From NCBI GenBank assembly GCA_025464425.1, contig JAODGV010000006.1, positions 1 to 13,918 of the forward strand: a stretch of DNA of 13,918 bases, read 5' to 3'. The position numbers and the translations under genes were made by a program. Position 1 is the stretch's first letter; the number at the start of each line of letters is the position of its first letter. Shown here piece after piece: positions 1-7,381 of this stretch. The DNA is from Methanosarcinales archaeon. GTDB taxonomy: Archaea; Halobacteriota; Syntropharchaeia; Alkanophagales; Methanospirareceae. Below the pieces are notes generated by a model that was not told the origin of the DNA, made no database searches, and saw nothing but the letters and a program-made list of their open reading frames with translations.

Positions 1-195
1 AGGGCAGCGGTACATGCACCTCATGGCATATACCGTAAGGCTGCGGAACGCGGTGCAACAGTTCCGGGTGTGAATGTGCCATACGAGGAGCCACAGAATC
101 CCGAGGTTATCGTGGATAGCGAGCGGATGAGCGTGGACGAGTGTGCAGCCATAAGAAAAGAGTTTCTGGTGAACCGTGGATGGGTCAAAGGTTAG
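1..195 (+). CDS. cysC: Adenylyl-sulfate kinase (APS kinase), C-terminal part
   Basis: Frame 1 is open from the window edge to the TAG at 193-195, giving the last 64 residues of a protein that begins outside the window. The visible part has the CysC-type sequence G-I-Y-R-K-A, then GVNVPYEEPQNPEVIVDS, which in APS kinases forms the lid and the region near the substrate site, followed by a final helix ending NRGWVKG. The enzyme phosphorylates adenosine 5'-phosphosulfate with ATP to make PAPS in the cytoplasm, for sulfate activation or sulfation of polymers. The P-loop lies outside the window, so activity cannot be judged. The next gene makes or activates sugars, so a link to sulfated surface polysaccharide is possible but only inferred. 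Confidence 0.82.
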   Translation, partial: RAAVHAPHGIYRKAAERGATVPGVNVPYEEPQNPEVIVDSERMSVDECAAIRKEFLVNRGWVKG

Positions 196-203
196 GTCGT
201 CCG

Positions 204-240
204 TCTTTTCTTTCTGCCCCTCTCCTGTTCTGCATCTTCT
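204..240 (+). terminator. Pyrimidine-rich tract after cysC, possible archaeal terminator
   Basis: The 164 bases between cysC and the next gene begin with a tract almost free of A, containing T4 and T3 runs (TCTTTTCTTTC and onward). Archaeal RNA polymerase often stops on T-rich tracts without a hairpin, and the next gene has its own TATA box, so a stop here is plausible. No stem-loop is visible. Confidence 0.3.
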
Positions 241-296
241 CGTCGTAACCCCCTCTTTTCATCTGAGCTTTCACCGGTAGTATGTCTTACACGAGA

Positions 297-312
297 CCTT
301 TGCGTGCAAAGG
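297..312. repeat. 16-bp palindrome touching the TATA box, candidate operator
   Basis: The sequence is CCTTTGC-GT-GCAAAGG: two perfect 7-base arms separated by 2 bases. The right arm covers the place where the TFB recognition element (BRE) should lie and ends two bases before the T run of the TATA box at 314-322. A dimeric regulator bound here would compete with TFB/TBP. The dyad is seen directly; the operator role is inferred. Confidence 0.4.
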
Positions 313-313
313 C

Positions 314-322
314 TTTTATATT
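314..322 (+). promoter_or_regulatory. TATA box of the nucleotidyltransferase-isomerase gene
   Basis: TTTTATATT is preceded by the purine-containing GCAAAGGC, which looks like a BRE. Transcription would start near 344, about 16 bases before the ATG at 360. This argues against the in-frame upstream ATG at 282, which would put the promoter inside the coding region. Confidence 0.6.
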
Positions 323-359
323 CGAGAGCTTAAAGAAGAAAAAAGAGAGACGGCGTATA

Positions 360-2417
360 ATGTTCGATTATATCGTGGTTGTGGTCGGTGACGACACGGA
401 TGTGAGATACCTGGAGCATTACCGGTGGCGAGCAGATGTGGCTCTCGGCTCTGTTATCATACCGGTCGCCGAGAGTGGCTGGCACGGCGCCGCCGGTAAC
501 GGACTCGGCACACTATTTGCCATAAAGAACGCATCAGAAGCAATCGGGCTTGAACTTCTGTCGGAAGTGAAACAGGGTAAGAGTGTACTTATTGTTCATA
601 CTGCCGGTGAAGGCACACGTAACATACTGACGAGAACGTGCAAGAACAAAGCATTCATTGATGTACCGGGTTATTCCCTGCTTGAGGGAGTGATAAATCA
701 ATTCCAGCGGTTCTCTATACCCGGGCGGATACTGGTTACATGGTGTGACCAGTTCATTTTTATTGATGATGCACCCGATAAGATAGCGGAATGTGCAGCC
801 CGTGCGCATGTCATGCTCTTAGGCTTAAAGACCGGACTGACAGAGGAGATTGTAGCCAAATACGGTATTCAGATAGTCAGATGCAGTGCTGATGGCTGTG
901 AATTGCTCGATTTTGACGATACAAGGAACTACGAAGCGGTAAGGGCGAAGATAGCGCGGCATAAAGGTGCTGAGGTACTGGTGAATCTGGGCGTATTCAC
1001 GCTGAGCGGTATAATGGCTGAGCGCATGCTTGAGGTATTTGCCGATAAACTTGGAGCGAGAACCGGGAAGTTCAATTCTGACGAGCTGTGGCAGTTGTGG
1101 GTCTCGCCTGATTCCGTTATCTGCGATGAATGGTTGAGAGAGCGTGCTGCACGACTGAAGGATGAGCCGAACTTGATAATGAGCTTTGCAATAAGTGAGA
1201 ACAGTATCTGGCTCGATTTCGGTACTAACAGTGGCTATTACGAGAATATGATGCGGTTACTTGAAGAGGATTACCTGCGAAAGTGCCTCAATATTGAGCT
1301 CATCTCCACCACCACGGTTAATGGCTGTGAGATCCATGATTCCATATATTCAGATTCGGATATAGAGACCGGAGATATAAGAGAGAGTGTGGTATCAAAT
1401 ACAGTGGCGAAATCGGCTATGCTTGATCGCGCTTGCGTATTCAATTCAAGATTGAAGAACATAACGGGTAAGAATTGTGTGGTTTATAATGTGGTTGATC
1501 ACACTGCCGTCGAGCTTAACGGGAGCATGCTCGTGGATGTATTTCATCCCATAAGTGGCAGGATACGATTGAGATTCCCGATAGGTAAGGAGAGCAGCCC
1601 CAGGGGTGAGTGGTGGTATAAACCCCTACCCGGGAACGTGTATTCGTTGAACGAAGTTGCAGCTATGATGAAGGATGTCACTCTGGATGAGATGCAAGCC
1701 ACAAAGGAGCGACATATTCGGCTGGCGGAAGCGCTTATGAGAGCACCAGAGGCAGTACGGGATATGGTGGAACGCCCGATAAGGATAAAGCCACTGCGCA
1801 TAGAGAAGCCATGGGGTTATGAACTCTGGTGCGTATCACCGCGTAACTATATTATGGATACGCAACTGGGAGAATTAACGCTATGTGAGCTCGTATCGTT
1901 CTTACCCGGTGATATACTGGGCACATATGAGCCCGGGGTATTTCCTTTGATGGTGAAGATAATAAAAGCGAATGATAACCTCTCGGTACAGGTGCATCCC
2001 GATGATGATTACGCACATACGATAGGTGATGTTATGGGCAAGGAGGAGGCGTGGTATGTGTTAGAAGCGCATAATGATGCAAAGCTTTATCTGGGGTTCA
2101 GGAATACGGTCAGCACTGCGGAGTTCAATGCACTGGTAGAACGAGGCGAATTGCTCGGGCGTATGGACGTCTTTGATGCGCATAAAGGCGATATTTATCA
2201 CATTCCCGCGGGTGTTATTCATGCGCTTGGTGCAGGTACGACGGTGTACGAGGTGAGTACGGTATCCGAGAGGACGTTCAGAATATACGATTATGGCAGA
2301 GGCAGGGAGTTGCATCTTGAAGACGCTGCAAATGTGCTCAGATTTGAACACATCGGTGGCTTGCACCAGACAGGGGGGCATCTGCGGGGTGAACATCTGG
2401 AACTCCAGCATATCTGA
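360..2417 (+). CDS. Fused sugar-1-phosphate nucleotidyltransferase and class I phosphomannose isomerase, C-terminus cut by TGA
   Basis: The 685-residue reading frame has two enzyme parts. Residues 1-210 look like a sugar nucleotidyltransferase: a glycine-rich GNGLGTLFA (46-54) precedes VLIVHTAGEGTR (76-87), with a candidate substrate lysine in NKAF (96-99). The GxGxxTL stretch before the VLxxHxGG strand is the arrangement of GDP-fucose pyrophosphorylase/fucokinase rather than of GDP-mannose pyrophosphorylase. Residues 320-400 have the isoleucine/valine periodicity of a left-handed beta-helix. Residues 474-685 are a type I phosphomannose isomerase (fructose-6-P to mannose-6-P) with zinc ligands Q544 and H546 in QVHPDD, E563 in KEEAW and H621 in IPAGVIHALG, and catalytic R641 in RIYDYGR. 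All active-site residues are present. The frame stops at a TGA, yet the expected C-terminal domain follows in the same frame. The ATG at 360 is preferred over 282 because of the TATA box at 314-322. Substrates of the nucleotidyltransferase part are uncertain. Confidence 0.8.
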   Translation: MFDYIVVVVGDDTDVRYLEHYRWRADVALGSVIIPVAESGWHGAAGNGLGTLFAIKNASEAIGLELLSEVKQGKSVLIVHTAGEGTRNILTRTCKNKAFIDVPGYSLLEGVINQFQRFSIPGRILVTWCDQFIFIDDAPDKIAECAARAHVMLLGLKTGLTEEIVAKYGIQIVRCSADGCELLDFDDTRNYEAVRAKIARHKGAEVLVNLGVFTLSGIMAERMLEVFADKLGARTGKFNSDELWQLWVSPDSVICDEWLRERAARLKDEPNLIMSFAISENSIWLDFGTNSGYYENMMRLLEEDYLRKCLNIELISTTTVNGCEIHDSIYSDSDIETGDIRESVVSNTVAKSAMLDRACVFNSRLKNITGKNCVVYNVVDHTAVELNGSMLVDVFHPISGRIRLRFPIGKESSPRGEWWYKPLPGNVYSLNEVAAMMKDVTLDEMQATKERHIRLAEALMRAPEAVRDMVERPIRIKPLRIEKPWGYELWCVSPRNYIMDTQLGELTLCELVSFLPGDILGTYEPGVFPLMVKIIKANDNLSVQVHPDDDYAHTIGDVMGKEEAWYVLEAHNDAKLYLGFRNTVSTAEFNALVERGELLGRMDVFDAHKGDIYHIPAGVIHALGAGTTVYEVSTVSERTFRIYDYGRGRELHLEDAANVLRFEHIGGLHQTGGHLRGEHLELQHI

Positions 2418-2603
2418 GTTCATGGCGTCTTCAAGCTTGATACTCCTGATATGGTGGTGCTTACATGCATCGGCGGTGAGCTAACATTGAACGGTGTACA
2501 GAGGCTGGTTACGTCCGATACGATACTGCTGCCCGCGAAAGTGGATAGTGTTGAGCTTGAAGGTGAAGGTGAGCTGATATGTGCCAGGTTTATTAATCCT
2601 TAA
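2418..2603 (+). pseudogene. In-frame continuation of the phosphomannose isomerase C-terminal domain after the TGA
   Basis: Directly after the TGA at 2415-2417, 61 codons stay open in the same frame to a TAA at 2601-2603. They encode FKLDTPDMVVLTCIGGELTLNG and then ILLPAKVDSVELEGEGELI, broken here only by a short linker. This is the normal last cupin domain of class I phosphomannose isomerases: a LDT-x-D-x-V-L strand, a G-x-LTLNG turn and an LLPA strand. Family members usually have a few more residues around the break, so a small deletion or a frame error near 2411-2423 may have created the stop. The stretch has no start codon or ribosome site of its own and is best read as the severed end of the preceding gene. 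Confidence 0.7.
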
Positions 2604-2619
2604 ATTACTTTTATAGGCT

Positions 2620-3888
2620 GTGAAGTGGCTGAGTAGAATTCGGGGGAAGGGTGAAGATATACCCGCCACAGTCACATTTGATGGGATTGATACATGGCTG
2701 GAGCGTGTCACAAACACGTTATTCGGTGGCTTGAGCACGGATGCGTATGAGGAAGTGGTGCTGATACGTGAAGAGCTCCGGAATAGTATTAACAAACTGC
2801 GTGATGCCAGTCCGAAAGAAGACATGCCTGCGCAGGTAACGAAGATAGGGCTATTGAGTCGTGATAAGATGGTGAAACTGCTTTATTCGCTCTGTGACAG
2901 GCTGGTCGTACCAGCACGTGTAGATTACAGAACCGTTTCGGAGTTCCATGACATGGCATCCCGGAGCATAGACTCGGTCTTCAGGAAGGTTTCAAAGAGC
3001 ACATATTTTGTCCGTTCGCTCTTCCCGGACGAACTGAAAGAAGTAGAAGCATGTATTGACCAGCTGATAACGGTTCTTAACCGGCTGGCGAGACCGTTAA
3101 AGGCGAAAGAGAAGGAATTTGCAGATCTGGCACATGTATATGCGTTAATAAGCCGTATAAGGAGCCAGATGGCGGAGATAGAATCAGAGAAAGAGCATAT
3201 CCGGGCGGATGAAGCGGAATATGACACGGTCAAGCGCGGTTTGGAGCGTTCAGAAGAGCAACTGAGAGCAATAGAGCAGCGACCTGAATGGAAACGATTA
3301 TTGGCATGTCAATCGGAACTGGCAGCTCTAAAGAATGAATTAGCCGCAACAGAGTCGGAAATAAACAATTTGTTCGCACCCATACAGAAACCGCTCAATC
3401 TATTGAAGAAGCAGGATGATGCCGGGCGAATCCAGCTTGCACCTGATGTACGGTCTGCGGTCTATTCCATCCTCAATTCGCCGGTTCAAGCGCTGAACGA
3501 GGATATAGAGGGGTATTTACGTGCTATACGCGTGGTAATCCATGAGAATAGCATACTGAAGGAGAGTAAACGAGAAAGTGCACTGAAATGGATAGACCAT
3601 CTCCTGAGTACTGACCTGGCGGGGCTAAGTGCGAGGTATGAGTCGCTGATAGCGAAGGAAGAAGCACTGAGAAGGGTGCTGTCGGAATCAAGCCTGAAGA
3701 CGGAACGTGAAGAGCTCGAACATGCGATTGCAACAGCCAGAGGGCAACTCCGTCGGCTGGAAGAAGCGATAGCAAAGAGGAAACGAGCAATAGAATCACG
3801 CCAGGAGGAGCTGGCGATGAAAAAGAAGTTGCTACAGAGCGAGCTGGAGAACATCACAGGTAAGCCAATTGTGGTTGTGTATGAATGA
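2620..3888 (+). CDS. Coiled-coil protein of unknown function
   Basis: A 422-residue soluble protein starting with GTG (the next in-frame Met is residue 69). I do not recognise the family. Residues 1-150 are mixed alpha and moderately hydrophobic, with WLERVTNTLFGGLS near the start. Residues about 165-250 and 335-412 are long heptad-rich helices full of Glu, Lys, Arg, Ala and Leu, typical of antiparallel coiled coils. Between them lies a compact segment (about 255-330) with LAPDVRSAVYSILNSP. There is no P-loop, no membrane segment and no signal peptide, so it is not an SMC or Rad50 protein in the strict sense. TTTATTAA at 2589-2596 is centred about 27 bp before the GTG, which would fit a leaderless start; otherwise it is co-transcribed with the gene upstream. 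It faces the PfkB kinase gene with 25 bases between them. Confidence 0.8.
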   Translation: MKWLSRIRGKGEDIPATVTFDGIDTWLERVTNTLFGGLSTDAYEEVVLIREELRNSINKLRDASPKEDMPAQVTKIGLLSRDKMVKLLYSLCDRLVVPARVDYRTVSEFHDMASRSIDSVFRKVSKSTYFVRSLFPDELKEVEACIDQLITVLNRLARPLKAKEKEFADLAHVYALISRIRSQMAEIESEKEHIRADEAEYDTVKRGLERSEEQLRAIEQRPEWKRLLACQSELAALKNELAATESEINNLFAPIQKPLNLLKKQDDAGRIQLAPDVRSAVYSILNSPVQALNEDIEGYLRAIRVVIHENSILKESKRESALKWIDHLLSTDLAGLSARYESLIAKEEALRRVLSESSLKTEREELEHAIATARGQLRRLEEAIAKRKRAIESRQEELAMKKKLLQSELENITGKPIVVVYE

Positions 3889-3900
3889 ATAAATGAATAA
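3885..3900. repeat. Two tandem copies of ATGAATAA at a convergent gene end
   Basis: Exact 8-base tandem duplication at 3885-3892 and 3893-3900. It covers the stop codon of the coiled-coil gene and part of the 25-base gap to the convergent kinase gene. On the minus strand it reads as a T-rich stretch (TTATTCAT twice), which could help end transcripts of the kinase gene. It is short, and may be chance slippage. Confidence 0.4.
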
Positions 3901-3913
3901 GAGTGCACACAGG

Positions 3914-4801
3914 TTAAACCTCAAGCGTTTGTGGCAGCCCCTTACGGCTACCGTACTCGCGAATGCAGTAAGAAGCCAGCAAATTACCCGCCCGGGCACT
4001 GTCGTATATACTCTTACGGTGCAATAGCCCGTACAGGAACCCGGCAGCGAAAGCATCCCCTGCTCCTGTTGTGTCCACGACCCTGGTTGGATACGCATCT
4101 ACCTGATACGATTCGCCTTTCCTGGTTGTAACATAGCAACCACGCTCACCGAGTGTCACACAAACAATAGATGCACCGATGTCAATCAGTGAAGCAGCAC
4201 CAGGCACATAATTATCATGCCCTGTCAGCGATTTCAGCTCCTCTGTATTGAGGAATACCACCTCACTTCGCTCTATAAGCGTACTGAGATCCGTTAATCT
4301 GTACATGGTGCATAACATCCCCGGACTGAAACTCAGCTTCTTCAGGTATGTTGCCAGCTCACATTGCAGTTCCAGTTGCTTACGATCAACGAAAGAGCTC
4401 ATATGTACGAACCTCGCACCGGTTACAAACCCAATATCTATATCTGAAATATCCAGCCGGCTGTTCACACCCGGATAGATATACAGTGTTCGCTCGCCTC
4501 TTGAATCTATAAATCCTATTGCTGCACCTGTACAGCCATCCACGACCTTTATCCGGGTTTCCACACCCTCACGACGGAACGCATCAATAATTATCTCACC
4601 CTCTTTATCATTGCCAAGCATGCCAATGAAGCCGGTATCAACACCAAGTCGCGCCAGAGCAGTTATAGTATTGGCTGCCGAGCCGCCCGGAGCCCTCATT
4701 ATGTCTATGATACCAACCTCTTCACCCGGTCGTGCTATTCGCTCCACCACATACAGCACATCATAATTCAAAGCACCAATGCCAACGACATCTATCGCCA
4801 T
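3914..4801 (-). CDS. PfkB-family carbohydrate or nucleoside kinase
   Basis: A 295-residue ribokinase-fold kinase that phosphorylates a sugar or nucleoside hydroxyl with ATP in the cytosol. The first PfkB signature is APGGSAANTITALARLG (37-53), whose GG pair lies at the lid hinge. The second is DTTGAGDAFAAGFL (243-256), with the anion hole GAG and catalytic base D249. NTEELKSL (185-192) is the usual NxxE magnesium-associated motif. The length is typical. The substrate cannot be told from sequence: ribose, adenosine, fructose-type sugars and nucleosides all remain possible. The ATG at 4801 follows the first start-compatible position; GAGGAG (4815-4820 on the opposite strand) lies 13 bases upstream, rather far for a ribosome site, so a leaderless start from the shared divergent region is equally possible. 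Confidence 0.87.
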   Translation of the reverse strand: MAIDVVGIGALNYDVLYVVERIARPGEEVGIIDIMRAPGGSAANTITALARLGVDTGFIGMLGNDKEGEIIIDAFRREGVETRIKVVDGCTGAAIGFIDSRGERTLYIYPGVNSRLDISDIDIGFVTGARFVHMSSFVDRKQLELQCELATYLKKLSFSPGMLCTMYRLTDLSTLIERSEVVFLNTEELKSLTGHDNYVPGAASLIDIGASIVCVTLGERGCYVTTRKGESYQVDAYPTRVVDTTGAGDAFAAGFLYGLLHRKSIYDSARAGNLLASYCIREYGSRKGLPQTLEV

Positions 4802-4872
4802 ATGATCTCATTATCTCCTCGCTGATGATAAAAGAATCATATAGCCTGATAGTAATAAATAAGGGTAGAGCA
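4802..4872. promoter_or_regulatory. Divergent promoter region between pfkB-type kinase and deacetylase
   Basis: The 71 AT-rich bases between two divergent start codons hold candidate TATA boxes for both sides. Minus strand: TTCTTTTATCATC (rc of 4823-4835), centred about 28 bp from the kinase ATG. Plus strand: ATCATATAG at 4836-4844, centred about 33 bp from the deacetylase ATG. The two boxes are adjacent, so expression in the two directions may compete. Confidence 0.45.
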
Positions 4873-5913
4873 ATGAAGAAAGTGGGTATCGTCTATCATG
4901 GCGACTATTTGAAGCATTATACCGGGCATCACCACCCGGAGAAACCCGAACGGCTGGAATCCATAATGAAACGACTGGATACCGACGGCTTGATTGACCG
5001 GCTTGAGCTAATAGCACCGGCGAAAGCCGCTAAGGAACAGCTTGGATACATCCATCAGGGTGCATATGTAACGAAGGTGGAAGTGATGAGCTCACGCGGT
5101 GGGGGAATGCTTGATCTCGACACACCGGTGTGTCGTGATAGCTTTGAGGTTGCCCGACTCGCAGCAGGTGGTCTACTCAAAGCGGTGGATACTGTAATGG
5201 AATCTGAAATGAAACGCATCTTCGCACTGGTAAGACCACCGGGGCATCATGCGACCGCGACCAGAGGCATGGGCTTCTGCATCTTCAATAACATAGCGAT
5301 TGCCGCCGAGCATTTGAAACGTGAGTATGGTATCAGGCGTATTTTAATCGTTGACTGGGACGTACACCATGGCAATGGCACGCAGGACGCTTTCTTATCC
5401 GACCCATCCGTACTGTACTTCTCCACACACCAGTATCCACATTACCCCGGCACAGGCTGGCTGGATGAGCCGGGCATTGGTGCAGGCGAAGGTTATACCG
5501 TAAATGTACCACTACCCGCAGGTACAGATGATGCGGGTTATCTCTATGTATTTAATAGCATACTGCTGCCGATAGCGATGGAGTTCAAACCCGAATTTGT
5601 ACTTATATCAGCGGGCTTTGATCCACATATAAAAGACCCGCTCGCTTCTATGAATGTCTCTTCCCGTGGCTTCGGGCTGTTTATGGAAGTAATGAAAAAA
5701 ATAGCGGCAGATTACAGCGATGACCGGCTCGTAGCAACGCTTGAAGGTGGCTATGACCTGCATGCTATTGCTGAATCGGCTTCCGCAGTGGTCAGTGCCA
5801 TGCTCTCGCCTGATACAGTGGCAGAGCGCGAGGTAGCGACAACAGAAGCAGTAAAGAACCGTGTAGAGGAGGTAAAGTCTGTACAGAGAAGATACTGGCA
5901 CACACTATCATGA
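4873..5913 (+). CDS. Histone deacetylase-family zinc amidohydrolase (AcuC/HDLP-like)
   Basis: A 346-residue protein of the arginase/deacetylase fold that removes acetyl groups from lysine side chains or small acetylated amines. All catalytic residues are visible: the charge-relay pair H125-H126 in RPPGHHA; zinc ligands D163 and H165 in DWDVHHGNGTQ (161-171) and D250 in SAGFD; and the transition-state Tyr Y294 in EGGYD. The N-terminus HHHPEKPERLE (19-29) is typical. PHYPGTG (189-195) and GEGYTVNVPLP (205-215) are like bacterial HDLP and class II enzymes. Archaeal substrates could be acetylated Alba or other proteins, or acetylpolyamines; nothing here decides. The start at 4873 is chosen because an open extension upstream to 4732 runs through the divergent promoter and into the kinase gene. 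Its stop overlaps the rtcA start as ATGA. Confidence 0.9.
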   Translation: MKKVGIVYHGDYLKHYTGHHHPEKPERLESIMKRLDTDGLIDRLELIAPAKAAKEQLGYIHQGAYVTKVEVMSSRGGGMLDLDTPVCRDSFEVARLAAGGLLKAVDTVMESEMKRIFALVRPPGHHATATRGMGFCIFNNIAIAAEHLKREYGIRRILIVDWDVHHGNGTQDAFLSDPSVLYFSTHQYPHYPGTGWLDEPGIGAGEGYTVNVPLPAGTDDAGYLYVFNSILLPIAMEFKPEFVLISAGFDPHIKDPLASMNVSSRGFGLFMEVMKKIAADYSDDRLVATLEGGYDLHAIAESASAVVSAMLSPDTVAEREVATTEAVKNRVEEVKSVQRRYWHTLS

Positions 5914-6938
5914 TAGAGATAGATGGCTCATTTGGAGAGGGAGGCGGGCAGATAATAAGAACTGCGATAGCACTCGCAGCAATAACCGGGCAGGGCGTGG
6001 AGATACGCAACATAAGGGCAAACAGACCGAATCCGGGTCTGGCTGCCCAGCATCTGCATGCAATAAAGGCAGTGGAGCTATTATCATGCGGAGAAACCAG
6101 AGGTCTGGAATTGCGTTCTCAGAATCTGATGTTCCAGCCAGGTGATTTGAGAGGTGTCCATGCTGAGTTGAACATAGGTACCGCGGGTAGTATAACGCTC
6201 TTATTACAGTGCCTCATCCCCGTTGCTCTATTCGCAGAAGGCGAGACGGTGGTAACCGTGACTGGTGGAACGGATGTGCTCTGGGCACCACCCATCGATT
6301 ACTACAACAGCGTATTCCTGAAAGCCCTGCGTGAGATGGGCTGTGATGTCCATTTAGTGTTGAAGCGGCGGGGGTATTACCCGAAGGGTGGCGGTATCGT
6401 TCAGGCTCGGATATATCCTGTGAAGGGCAATTTACATGGCTTTAAACCCCATGAAGATAAAACAACGGTTGTTAGAGGTATATCTCACTCCCGTGGACTG
6501 CCATTACATGTGAGCGAGCGGCAGGCAAAAGCAGCAACACGTGTATTGCACGATTCGGGTTACAGTGCCGAGATAGATATAGATGTGGGAGATGCGGGCA
6601 GGGCTCAGCCGGTAAACATAGCCACAGGCAGTGGTATCACGCTCTGGCAGGGCTACAAGGGTGGCAGTGCACTCGGTAAACCTGGCAAGCGAGCGGAACT
6701 TGTGGGAGAAGAAGCTGCACATGAGATACTGAAAGAGCTGAATACCGGTGCTAATGTGGATATACACCTCGCAGACCAGCTCATACCCTATATAGCACTC
6801 GCAGAAGGAGGTTCAGAGCTGAGGGTTCGTGAAATGACCGAGCACCTCAGGACGAACATGTATGTAACGAAACAGTTCCTGAGCGATGTCGAATTTGAAA
6901 TCACAAAAGATGCGGATGTAATAACAATCCGAAGATGA
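5910..6938 (+). CDS. rtcA: RNA 3'-terminal phosphate cyclase
   Basis: A 342-residue RtcA, the usual length. It converts RNA 3'-phosphate ends to 2',3'-cyclic phosphate with ATP, through an enzyme-AMP intermediate. Recognisable parts are the N-terminal GSFGEGGGQIIRTA (6-19), RANRPNPGLAAQHL (37-50), the family signature RGYYPKGGG (154-162), and HLADQLIPYIALA (286-298) with the adenylated histidine H286. It is a cytosolic RNA-repair or processing enzyme. Its ATG lies inside the last codons of the deacetylase gene (ATGA), with no ribosome site of its own, so it is probably translated by coupling. The stop at 6938 faces mrpC, with 12 bases between. Confidence 0.95.
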   Translation: MIEIDGSFGEGGGQIIRTAIALAAITGQGVEIRNIRANRPNPGLAAQHLHAIKAVELLSCGETRGLELRSQNLMFQPGDLRGVHAELNIGTAGSITLLLQCLIPVALFAEGETVVTVTGGTDVLWAPPIDYYNSVFLKALREMGCDVHLVLKRRGYYPKGGGIVQARIYPVKGNLHGFKPHEDKTTVVRGISHSRGLPLHVSERQAKAATRVLHDSGYSAEIDIDVGDAGRAQPVNIATGSGITLWQGYKGGSALGKPGKRAELVGEEAAHEILKELNTGANVDIHLADQLIPYIALAEGGSELRVREMTEHLRTNMYVTKQFLSDVEFEITKDADVITIRR

Positions 6939-6950
6939 CATCAAACAAAA
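6938..6950 (-). terminator. T-rich end of the mrp operon
   Basis: On the minus strand, just past the mrpC stop, the sequence is TTTTGTTTGATG. A short T-rich run is a common archaeal termination signal. The position, squeezed between convergent genes, supports it, but there is no hairpin. Confidence 0.3.
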
Positions 6951-7379
6951 CTAAACACCATGCTCTCGCTCCTTCTCGATCACTTCATCCTCCTCTATCG
7001 TGCCGTACTCCTCGTGTATTCTTATAACAAGTGCGAGAGCAACAGCGGTTGTCGCCGCGAGCACCACGATCGCAGTCAGCATGAGCACATGCGGCAGAGG
7101 ATTGGCATACACCACCCCTTCCTCTGCTACGTGCCCGGCAGCAGCCCATGGTAACGTTCCTTTTACTATCGGCTCCGTTACTCCGCCGCCCCAGCCACCT
7201 ATGGAGACATCACTGAGCGATATGAAGAAGAGTATGATCGCGGTCTGGAATATATTCAACCCTATGAGCTTCTTCATCAGGTTGTTCTTCGCTATCATCG
7301 CATAAAACCCTATAAGCATCAATACTATGGAAATCCAGTAATTATACTTCGCCAGTATTTCTTCCACCAGCCATTCCAC
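6951..7379 (-). CDS. mrpC: Mrp-type antiporter subunit C (NuoK/MbhG-like)
   Basis: A 142-residue membrane protein with three predicted helices (about 14-30, 36-56 and 98-121). It has the NuoK-family features NLMKKLIGLNIFQTAIILFF (33-52) and YANPLPHVLMLTAIVVLAAT (91-110), where a conserved polar or charged residue in helix 2 helps form the ion path. About 40 residues between helices 2 and 3 (SIGGWGGGVTEPI and on) are longer than in NuoK but usual in MrpC. The start is GTG, decided by a perfect AAGGAGGTGA upstream. It is the last gene of the operon and lies 2 bases after mrpB. In Mrp and Mbh clusters an MrpD-type antiporter gene normally comes next; here the convergent rtcA gene follows. Confidence 0.9.
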   Translation of the reverse strand: MEWLVEEILAKYNYWISIVLMLIGFYAMIAKNNLMKKLIGLNIFQTAIILFFISLSDVSIGGWGGGVTEPIVKGTLPWAAAGHVAEEGVVYANPLPHVLMLTAIVVLAATTAVALALVIRIHEEYGTIEEDEVIEKEREHGV

Positions 7380-7381
7380 CG

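Noticed and set aside
282..359. Longer N-terminus for the nucleotidyltransferase-isomerase, starting at ATG 282
   Set aside because: These 26 residues are basic and unlike the enzyme family, and the stretch contains a palindrome and a TATA box placed correctly for the ATG at 360.
2373..2378. Run of six G as a frameshift site explaining the early stop in the isomerase
   Set aside because: The coding frame is the same before the run and after the TGA, so a single slip here would not restore the protein; two compensating errors would be needed.
2415..2417. TGA as a selenocysteine codon
   Set aside because: No selenocysteine position is known in phosphomannose isomerases, no conserved cysteine is expected there, and I see no SECIS-like hairpin in the short 3' region.
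3885..3900. Tandem ATGAATAA copies as the edge of a mobile element or attachment site
   Set aside because: Only two 8-base copies, no inverted repeats and no transposase nearby; simple slippage or a T-rich terminator on the other strand explains it.
4732..4872. Upstream extension of the deacetylase gene
   Set aside because: The extension runs through the divergent promoter and into the kinase gene, and its residues do not resemble any deacetylase N-terminus.
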